A DNA stretch of 64,000 nt from Nematopogon swammerdamellus. Lineage: Eukaryota > Arthropoda > Insecta > Lepidoptera > Adelidae. Positions 56,234 through 64,000 of the stretch are shown here, one piece after another (the first letter of the stretch is position 1; every line of letters begins with the position of its first letter). A model generated the notes under the pieces. It was given only the letters and a program-made list of their open reading frames with translations, was not told the DNA's origin and did no database searches. The stretch spans positions 18,491,566 through 18,555,565 of the forward strand of contig OX336340.1 in NCBI GenBank assembly GCA_946902875.1, given 5' to 3'. Made by a program: the position numbers and the translations under genes.

Positions 56234-57283
56234 CACGAGTCAGTAAGCCTGGATACGAAATACGGCATCGTTTGTATGAGAACCGAGGTAGCCGCCAAAG
56301 GGGTGTGAAGTCTGAGGCGGGAGCGGCGCATGGAACGCCGTGATTGGCCGAGCGAGTAGGTAGCCACGTGACGCCAGTCTTCCATACGTTTGAACGGGAT
56401 TCATACAATAAGTCGCTCATTGTGTCGATTCGCGATGAAAAGATGAAACGGATTTAACAATATTTAACCCTTCTTTACATCAAGGGAATAATATAACTTT
56501 CTCTTAAATGAACAAAGGCAACGCCCCTTTCACAATTTTGCGAATTTGCAGATTTTCGCATAAACACGATAATAGTTCTAAGTTCTGAGATACCTCGGAT
56601 ACTTTATTATAAATCTACATCAAATTTCCAAAACAATGATATGTAAGACCTCGTACATTGGTATTATCTTATTGGAGTATTTGTTATTGGAATTTTCCAA
56701 AATTAAAAAAATAATGTTAGAAAGTCGAAAAGTTTTGTAACCAAAAAAAAAAATTATTATATTATTAACAACTATTTGCTAATTACTTAGCCAACGATAT
56801 GACAAATTATATTGCAATATGACTTCGCGAAAAATTCGCGAAAATCTACCCTACCATAAAAAATTTATGAGTACCCACCTGGATATTTAATTTTTTTAGG
56901 GTAAAATGAGGTTTTCCAGGCTTTGCCTTTTTTAACAAACTAACCAGCCATGCAGCTAGAGCCTTATAAAATGTACCATGCGTCTCTCTGTCAGTTTGAC
57001 GGTGTGAATTTGTTATATAAGGGTTAATAAAATAACAAATGAAAGGCTGTGTAGTCTGTAATAGAAACATATATTTGAAACAGAACAATAATTTACTTAA
57101 TTGTTTATTTATAGATCGGTATCTATATTAAAATTTTCATTTGGTAACTTTTGAACAATTGAATTAAATTTAAAAGCACAATTTACGACATTTACATTGT
57201 TACTGTTTACATTGTTGACATTTACATTGTTATTGTTGAACTAAAGAACTAAAGAACTAACATGTGTCTCGAGAGATGGTCGC

Positions 57284-58738
57284 GCAACAGATGGATAGAT
57301 CTCACCGAGACCTAAAGTTTGAGTACCAACACGATGGGTCTAGCACCAGTGGTTCTCGAGTTATGACCAAAACAAAAGTTCATGTGACAGATGGATAGAT
57401 CTCACCGAGACCTAAAGTTTCAGTACCAACACGATGGATCTAGCACCAGTGGTTCTCGAGTTATGACCAAAACAAAAGTTCATGTGACAGATGGATAGAT
57501 CTCACCGAGACCTGAAGTTTGAGTACCAACACGATGGGTCTAGCACCAGTGGTTCTTGAGTTATGACCAAAACAATAGTTAACCTGGCAGCTCCTATGGA
57601 ACCGAAACGGAGCCCATATATTTTTTCCGCCAATTATCTTGGGCCCGAAACGGACCCCATCTTTATTCTCAAATTACGGTCGCACGAATTGGTCTATTGC
57701 TCTTTCAATCGTTGATGGGGGCTATAAGTGATACCGGCAATTATGAACTAACCATTTTTCTTGTCTCCAAAGACCAATTATGAATAATAAAACGAACGCT
57801 AGCTGTCAGCTGACAGTTTCTTTGTTCTCCTATTTCTCACGAGTTTCGAGGTGACGCACTTCTGCGAAATTATTTATTATAAGTGTATTCAAGTGCATCT
57901 ATGAGCTAAAGGTTAGTAAATAGTGTTATTTATTAGTTATTCTACCAATAGAAGATGCATTACGAGTTCGGGTGGCGACAAAAGTCATATTTTTCGTCGC
58001 TCAAAAATGTTTGTTTATTTTTGTATGAAATGTGTAAACATGACTTTGGGGGCATATTTTTCATGGAAATATAGCTTATTTTTCCAATTTTCTTCGCATT
58101 ATTATACAAACATACGATCAGTTGCAAAATAAAAGAAGGTTTAGTTCAAATAATATATTTATAAAATTGGGAAAAAATATCACGCGCGTGCCATCTCGGA
58201 GTTTACGGAATGTCCCAGGATGTTCATGTTGAACATCCGATTTCGCTGATTTCTGTAAAGAAAACGTATATTATACTTTACTATTTCTAAAAGTATGTTT
58301 CTTTACGAGTATTCTGATATAAATATTGTAAAGGTATGTTTTGAATTTATTTTATAATGAATTTTTCAAAAAAAAATTGGGATTTTTTTTTCTACCTAAA
58401 ATATCTGGTACTTCTAAACAAGGTAAGCCTCACTGTTTCACATGGATTTTAGGAAATTTTCTAGGCTTTCTAGGACAGAAGAGTTTATAGATCTAACTTT
58501 ATTAGTTTCCGAAATATCTGCGTTTATGTCGAGGTCGGCGCTCATGTGCGCGCGCGCCGTCCGCGGGCCACGCCCATGCGGGAGTCTGGGGGCTGTAGAC
58601 ATATTATAACGCGGGAGCGTACAGGTTAATGTGACAGATGGATAGATCTCATCGAGACGTTCAGATTGAGTACCAACACGATGGGTCTAAGTCCAGTGGT
58701 TCTGTAGATATGACCAAAACTAATGATCACGTGACAGA
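57284..58738 (-). repeat. 100-bp unit array inside the hAT-like element, split by an insert
   Basis: 57284-57578 carries about three units in the same orientation as 30980-32486, and 58630-58738 one more, diverged. The unit boundary at the break is restored when the TTAA-flanked insert is removed. Confidence 0.9.
57583..58625. mobile_element. piggyBac-like (TTAA) non-autonomous insert
   Basis: Flanked by TTAA on both sides (57579-57582, 58626-58629). Ends CCTGGCAGCTCC and, inverted at the right, CCTGTACGCTCC (9 of 12 identical). It splits a 100-bp unit exactly at a TTAA that corresponds to TTCA in other copies. It is 1043 bp with no recognised transposase; the longest frame, 57923-58132, has no known motif. 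Confidence 0.75.
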
Positions 58739-58779
58739 TGATAATTCCGACCCCTCACTCGCATGATCGCATCGCATTT

Positions 58780-59010
58780 CGCATTTAGATGCTAGCTAGC
58801 TAGCTAGCAGCGGAGCGCAGGCGCTATATAGCATTTAGCATTTAGCATTTACCACAGATAAATAGCACATACTTCATTGCTTTGTGCGTTCCAAAACAAA
58901 CGAACCAACAAAGTTTTACGAACGAAACAGCAATGCTAATTAAAATTAAATGTGATTATTGCTTAGCATTTAGCATTAATTTTTATTCATCAGGGCGCTT
59001 AGCAGTGCTA
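58780..59010. repeat. GCTA and GCATTTA short repeats
   Basis: A GCTA run at about 58791-58808 and repeated (A)GCATTTA words between 58830 and 59010, partly inverted (TAAATGC at about 59010). Confidence 0.7.
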
Positions 59011-59659
59011 AATGCTAACGGGGTATTCATTATGAATTAATTTTGTTAATGCTAAGCATAACAAGACAAATTCCCGGTAGACGCATGACCTAAAGAAATT
59101 AATTCCTTTAGAGTCGCTCAAAAGTAAAAACCGGTAGGTACTGGTTGAATGAAAAAAGCGCGATAAACGAATATTGAACGAGGAAACCTGCTGAGGTTGA
59201 CTAGAAGAAATGTCCTTTGGCAATAAGGCAGAATGCATGAAATATCTGTATACATTTAACATACATATTTATCAATAAACAAAAAAAATTGCAAGAGCTA
59301 ACTGCATCCAACACGATAGTCGACCTATGGTGGGTAAGCAGAAAAGAGCTCTCCATACATATTTACGCCGATGTTTGTTACTGAAATTCAAGCGAAAAAT
59401 GCTATCAAATTGAATGAAAGTACTTACTCGTGAAAGGTGACTCCATCTGTGTTCAAGTTTGAATTTTTCGACGACTTTTTGCACCAAAGCACTGCACAAT
59501 GAGGCATTTTGTGACAGACGCGCACGTTCGCTCCGCCTGAGCGGCGGACGGAGACTAAGATCGGTCGCCGGCGCTAGACTGACGCGCTGGCGCGTGTGCG
59601 CCGACGCGCGGCTACCCCTGTCCTCCTATGTATAGCGCCTCCAGGCTTACTGACTCGTG

Positions 59660-59667
59660 AACGGAAA
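59660..59667. repeat. 8-bp target site duplication (right)
   Basis: AACGGAAA, identical to 56226-56233. Confidence 0.93.
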
Positions 59668-60369
59668 CAACCGGATTGCAATTTCACTATTCAGCTTCAC
59701 AAGTGTAAACAAAATAATTCATGCAACTGCGAGACTCTCGAAAGAGTATCAGTTATTAAATATCTTGGAATTATGGTAGATCAACATCTTTGCTGGAAGC
59801 AACACATCGGTGCTCTGACATCACGTATAAGACGATTGATCTATTTTTTCAAAACAGCTCGTAGTGTCCTTGGACTAAATCTACTTAAATGTGTATATTA
59901 TGCTTTGTGTCAATCTCTACTATTGTACTGTATAACTATTTGGGGTGGGGCTGCTGAATGCAATATTATAGCTTTAGAAAGAGCTCACAGAGCAGTTCTC
60001 AGAGTTATGCTCGGTAAACCCTATCGTTTCCCAACTGAAAAATTATATCGGGAATGTAAATTTCTCTCCCTTCGGCAATTATTTATTAAAGCAGTACTAG
60101 AAAAGTATCACAAAATTGGAAATCCAATGGAGTATGCAACACACAAACACCAAACGAGAAGTAAAATTCACAAAAATATTAAAGTCCCCACTGTTAGTAC
60201 TAGCTTTGCCCAAAAATGTCATACATTTATCGGACCCTACTTGACCAATAAATTAGATTATCCTATAAGAAAAATTGCTAAAAAATATCTATTTAAAAAA
60301 CAAATATATTCCTGGCTACTAACTATTGGACTTAAAAAATCAAATGAACTATTGAACATAATGGTGTAG
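59668..60369 (+). pseudogene. LINE ORF2 C-terminal piece
   Basis: Continues from the 8-bp duplication with a Y-L-G-I-M-V-D motif (59761-59781), typical after the RT thumb, then the I-W-G-G-A and L-E-R-A-H-R-A-V-L-R motifs common to CR1/jockey-type ORF2 C-termini, and a stop at 60369. The ~265-bp 3' UTR follows. The frame is intact across the piece. Removing the 56234-59659 element plus one duplication leaves the coding frame in register with the second piece. Confidence 0.88.
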
Positions 60370-60610
60370 TGATGGTGGAAAGTATACTTATAAGACTGAA
60401 TACTTAGGATAGGTACACAGGTACTGGCTGAGAAAGTAAAATAAAAAATTTGTAAACTTCATTTTCTAAATGTATTTCTTTAAGTATTTTTTTTTTCTTC
60501 TCTTTAATCTGTTGACAGCTACCTGCCCCCTGCAAGACAGCTCACGCTAGTGCAGAGGGCAGGGGTTGATACTAAACATGTACAATGTAAAAACATTTAT
60601 ACAAATAAAC

Positions 60611-60634
60611 ATCTTATCTTATCTTATCTTATCT
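60611..60634 (+). repeat. LINE 3' microsatellite tail
   Basis: ATCTT repeated about five times just before the AATAT duplication. Confidence 0.9.
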
Positions 60635-63328
60635 AATATCTGACATGCTCATACAATCTTTTTGCTGGAAACCTTTTGCTACCAACCTAGCCTTATACAT
60701 AGGGTTTCCTTCATTGTCTTTCTTAATTTTATACACCCACTTAGAGTCTATAGCACTTTTGCTACTCGGCAAAATAATCTCAGTCCATGTATTGTTTTCA
60801 CGTAGTGCTTCCAACTCTCTTTTCATCGCATTGTCCCACTTTTCAGCATCATTACTGCACATAGCTTCGTCGTATGTAAGATTTTCACTACAGATACCTA
60901 TAAGTGCTGCTTCAAAGTCCATTTCATAGTCCTCTTGCCACACTGGTTTCTTCCTTACACGTTTAATTCGGGTTTCACGTACTTCTTCAGCTTCATTCTC
61001 TTGGTTTTCTTCTTCGGTTTCTGAGCTCGCAGCTTCAGGTACAGGTGGCATTTCCACATTCTGCTGAATTTCTTCCACTATCGGTCCTTCGTCTCTATTC
61101 GTTTGGTAATCTTCTTGTTCTTCTTCTTTCTGTTGAATTTCCGGGAATGTTTCGGTATCACTGCTCACCCTGGAATTTTCTGTAGTACCGTTGCTTTTGT
61201 TTAGAAACACGACATCTCGTGCTATTTCCACTTTCCTCTGGTCAGGATAGTACACTCTGTACCCTTTTGTTTCACTTCCGTATCCTACGAATACAGCTTT
61301 CTTACTTTTTGAATCCCACTTTAGTCTTTTCTGTTTAGGCACGTGGACGAACACTTCAGATCCAAACTCTTTAAATTTTTGAATGTCAAATGTTTTATTG
61401 TAGAACATCTCATATGGTGTTTTGCCTTGTATCGAACTTGTCCCTGTACGATTGATTACATATACTGCGGTGTTAACCGCCTCCGCCCACAGCTCCTTCT
61501 TAAAGTTCTTGTCAATCAGCATGGTACGAGCTGCCTCCACGATTGTTCGCATTTCTCTTTCAGCTCTTCCATTTTGTTCCGGAGTATACGTTACTGTAGT
61601 TTGATGTCTTATCCCATTTTCATTACACAGTTTCTGCATTTGTTTGTTTTCAATCTCTGTACCGTTGTCAGACCTTATGATTTTTATATGAATATTCTCA
61701 TTTTTCAACATAAGTATGTAGAATTTTACCTTCTGTACAACCTCCGACTTTTCTTTTAGGAAGTACACTGTCCTGTGATGGGAGTAGTCATCCTTGAAAA
61801 GGAGGAAGTATCTAGAACCTCCAATTGACACGTTCTCCATCGGTCCACATACATCCACATGAACCAGCTCGCCTGGACGCGTAGCCTTGAAATCACTTTT
61901 CTTAAATGGTAGCCGCGCCTGCTTACCTTGTACGCACGCAGTACATTCTTCTTCTACATCTTCATATGTTACATTATTTTTCTGCAAAGTCTTCTTTACC
62001 TGCGCCAAGTTTTGATGGGCAAGCCGTCTGTGCCACGTTGACAGACTTTCTTCTTTCTGCGCACTTCCAATATTTGCCACCCCTGTGACATGACCGTTCA
62101 TACGGGAGTTCAGCACGTAGAGCTTTCCACGCCGTCTTGCCGTGGCATGTACTATGCCATCTTGCACTATTTTACTACCCGTACTGTCCGTTATAACTTG
62201 AAAGTTTTTGTCCGTAACCGTACTTTCTGAGAAAAGGTTACTTTTTAAACCCGGTACATACAACACATTTTGCATTACCTTTTTGTTCCAGTTCGAGCCA
62301 TTGTACACTTCGATATGAATGTTCCCTCTACCGAGAGCACTTAGTTTGTGTCCATCACCAATTATTATTGTTTTTAGGTTTTCAAATTTATCATAATTCA
62401 CAAACAAGTCGCGCCTCCCCGACATGTGCTCACTGGCACCAGAGTCCAATACCCACTCATTATTTTCACCGTACGCTGCACCGCTCGCAAACGCGTACTG
62501 ATCCTCGTTCAGTCCTTCACAAACTAAAGCGGATTTGTCATTATTTTTATTAGAGGTGTTGTTTTTGTTTTTATTAAAATAGCACTGACTTATTTTGTGT
62601 CCCGGTTTTTTACAGCAATAACACACTTCTTTATTTTTTTCATTTTGTCTGCAGTCTCTTTTATAATGTCCATTTTTACCACACATAAAGCATTTTATAT
62701 CCTTTTTGTTTTTAGCCACGAGTGCCGAGGACGTTACTTCTTGATGTTGTCGCTCTCCGTTACGTTGCTCCTCGATCAGTAACCTCGATTTCAGTTGCGA
62801 CAAAGTCTGTTGAGCCATCGGAACAGATTCCCATGCAGACACGAAATGTTTAAATGTATCCGGTAACGCCATAATGATCTTAGTCATTATCATTCTTTCT
62901 GATAATTCGTCACCTTGTTCTTTCAACTTGTTCGTCATAACCTCAACTTTCGAAACGAATGCTGTTACGCCTTCGCCTTCATATTTTAATCCGAAGAAAC
63001 GCTGCTGGGAGAGATGCAGACTTGTGGCCGACTTCGCTTCGTAAACGCTAACAAGCTTTTCCCACATCTCTGCAGCTGTCTCGCATGTCATTACATGCAA
63101 CATGACGCTGTCCTCAAGTCGAGTGACGATGACGCCTTGTGCCTTAGCGTCCTTTTTATTCCATTCGCTGTCTTCTTTGCTGTCCTTCTTGACCGTCCCG
63201 TCCACCACGCCGAAAAGATCTGCCGCCTTGAGAAGAACCCGCACTTGGAATTTCCATACATTCCAATTGCTTTCACCTTGTAATTTTGTAACCGTTGCAC
63301 CGGCCGCTGGTCCCGCTGAAGGCTCCAT
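60635..63328 (-). CDS. Copia Gag-Pol polyprotein, N-terminal part (Gag, protease, integrase, start of RT)
   Basis: The open frame runs from 63487, but the Met at 63328 (codon 54) is the likelier start because it precedes the K-L-Q-G-E-S-N-W-N-V-W motif typical of Copia Gag, while the upstream part is Arg-rich leader. In the numbering of the long frame: Gag about 54-260; two CCHC zinc knuckles at 266-279 and 289-302; aspartic protease D-S-G at 348-350; integrase zinc-binding H-H-C-C region about 486-518 (W-H-R-R-L-A-H, C-T-A-C); integrase catalytic D545, D607, E643; an acidic linker about 770-840; reverse transcriptase start about 898-943 (K-A-R-L-V-A-K-G-F). Copia sequence stops at 60635, where a LINE is inserted; nine or so further codons read into the junction. 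No frameshift or stop precedes the break, so the damage is recent. Confidence 0.93.
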
Positions 63329-63515
63329 CTTGCGCACGCAGCGCAGTCGCTCACTCACGCGACGCGAGCCCGGCCGACCCGACCCGCGCGTCCGCAAGCT
63401 GCAACGCCGCCGCCGACCCGACAGTTGACATTCGCCAACGCCGGTTTTACCGCGTTCAACCACGCTACGCCGCCGCTCACACTGCACTTATCAGTTATCT
63501 TATCTATCACGTTAT

Positions 63516-63529
63516 CTGGGCCCATAACC
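63516..63529 (-). promoter_or_regulatory. Copia primer-binding site (initiator tRNA-Met, internal)
   Basis: The minus strand reads GGTTATGGGCCCAG immediately inside the 5' LTR. This is complementary to the anticodon-arm region of insect initiator tRNA-Met (CTGGGCCCATAACC), the known primer site of Drosophila copia, which uses a half-tRNA. It starts directly at the LTR edge. Confidence 0.9.
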
Positions 63530-63707
63530 TGTTGGGTTATGTGCAGTGAGAAGGCAAACGTTGTTCAAGCAGACTTTTATTATTTTAATTTATACGGAGC
63601 AACACAACATGACACTACACCGCTTGGGCGGACATCTTTCAGTAGAGCACAGCATAGACAATAAACTTATAATCTATGACCTTATTTTGTTTGCACTTAT
63701 TTCAACA
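63530..63707 (-). repeat. Copia 5' LTR
   Basis: Minus strand begins TGTTGAAATAAG and ends CCCAACA (TG...CA ends). By eye it is identical base for base to 50412-50589. Confidence 0.95.
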
Positions 63708-63712
63708 ATGAT
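63708..63712. repeat. Copia target site duplication (right)
   Basis: ATGAT, matching 50407-50411. Confidence 0.93.
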
Positions 63713-64000
63713 AAATAAACAATAAACAAGAATAAACAATACCACTTCCTGATATTATGTTTGAATTTTTATAATTTCATACTGCACTCGATTCGTTCAG
63801 CTAAAAGCTGAAAACATAGCTAATGATACACGCTTCACGAGGGTTTCAGCAAATCTCAGTTGGAAAACAAATAAATCATCCACTATGACACCACGTCGCT
63901 CGGGGCATGACAGTCAGCCTGGCACGACCACCGCTGCACTTAACAGCTGCAATAGTTTATTGAAAGTTATGATGACATAATTTATTTTCTTTTAAATTTA
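63713..64000. other. Right flank, unrecognised
   Basis: AT-rich, nothing identifiable. Confidence 0.5.

Larger units (their letters stand above)
56234..59659. mobile_element. Non-autonomous DNA transposon with 8-bp duplications (hAT-like)
   Basis: Terminal inverted repeats CACGAGTCAGTAAGCCTGG at the left and the exact inverted copy (59641-59659) at the right, flanked by AACGGAAA duplications. An 8-bp duplication and CA...TG ends suit hAT; P-type elements also give 8 bp, so the class is probable, not certain. No transposase frame was recognised in its 3426 bp. It carries a short array of the 100-bp unit (57284-58738, itself interrupted) and a GCATTTA-rich patch (58825-59010). Confidence 0.85.
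51920..60634 (+). mobile_element. 5'-truncated CR1/jockey-like LINE, itself split twice
   Basis: A short target duplication AATAT lies at 51915-51919 and 60635-60639. The element begins abruptly within reverse transcriptase (5' truncation, usual for LINEs) and ends with a CTTAT/ATCTT microsatellite tail (about 60611-60634) in place of poly(A), a feature of CR1/L2-type LINEs. Pieces: 51920-52303, 55893-56233 and 59668-60634, together about 1.7 kb. It lies antisense to the Copia host. Confidence 0.88.
50412..63707 (-). mobile_element. Copia-superfamily LTR retrotransposon, interrupted by nested insertions
   Basis: Identical 178-bp LTRs (50412-50589 and 63530-63707), 5-bp target duplication ATGAT, a primer-binding site next to the 5' LTR (63516-63529), a purine tract before the 3' LTR (50590-50598 on the minus strand) and a Gag-Pol reading frame in Copia order (Gag, protease, integrase, reverse transcriptase, RNase H). 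Without the 8.7-kb insertion at 51920-60634 and its 5-bp duplication the element would be about 4.6 kb, in the usual Copia range. Both coding halves are free of stops and frameshifts. Interruption within reverse transcriptase means this copy cannot make a full polyprotein. Confidence 0.95.

Noticed and set aside
61343..63428. Plus-strand frames of 60-138 codons
   Set aside because: Antisense shadows of the Copia Gag-Pol frame.
63329..63487. Upstream 53 codons of the Copia frame as part of Gag
   Set aside because: Arg/Gly/Cys-rich and not Gag-like; the Met at 63328 directly precedes the conserved Gag start, so the upstream part is more likely leader.

Overview
This window looks like a piece of a lepidopteran (moth or butterfly) nuclear genome made almost entirely of transposable elements. 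The clues are repeat families typical of moths and butterflies: Helitron-like ends reading CTAGCTTTTGCCCGCGGC on one strand, the 'aagtgcgagtcg ... ggttccgta' interspersed repeat, the RTE-type LINE C-terminus ending GEAYVQQWT, and a Copia element whose primer-binding site matches an internal part of initiator tRNA-Met. I found no complete host protein gene, no rRNA and no tRNA gene. Most open frames are chance frames in repeats.

Region 1-8,500 holds Helitron-like elements in tandem (1-1,892, 1,893-4,392, 5,968-7,034). Their interiors are ~67-bp minisatellites that reverse orientation part-way, making large palindromes. They are followed by a ~360-bp CCCTCT array and a two-unit higher-order tandem repeat (7,745-8,370). 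Region 8,500-21,300 is a mosaic of short interspersed repeats, an internally deleted hAT element with an 8-bp target duplication (11,474-12,194), a second hAT remnant (13,492-14,005), a 3.5-kb element with 474-bp inverted ends (14,844-18,343) and a Penelope-like remnant (19,640-20,095). Region 21,365-23,992 is another Helitron-like element, nearly a reverse-complement copy of the left edge of the window.

Region 28,700-34,330 contains a second palindromic array, of 100-bp units (29,266-32,486), fused to the 5' half of a Helitron-like element (32,487-33,658). Region 34,340-50,400 is mostly unrecognised AT-rich DNA with scattered repeats, an RTE LINE C-terminus (45,518-45,892), a 181-bp tandem duplication, and a small cluster of repeats that keep their flanks but carry different hairpins (46,355-46,650).

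The best-resolved structure is at 50,407-63,712: a Copia LTR retrotransposon on the minus strand with 178-bp LTRs that read identical and a 5-bp target duplication (ATGAT). It is split by a 5'-truncated CR1/jockey-like LINE. The LINE is split twice: by a Harbinger-like DNA transposon (52,304-55,892) and by a 3.4-kb element with 8-bp target duplications (56,234-59,659). That second element carries four copies of the 100-bp array unit, one of which is split by a TTAA-flanked piggyBac-like insert (57,583-58,625). The order of insertion can therefore be read directly: Copia, then LINE, then the two DNA transposons, then the piggyBac-like insert. No operon or pathway logic applies; the coding segments encode retrotransposition and transposition functions only, all interrupted or truncated.
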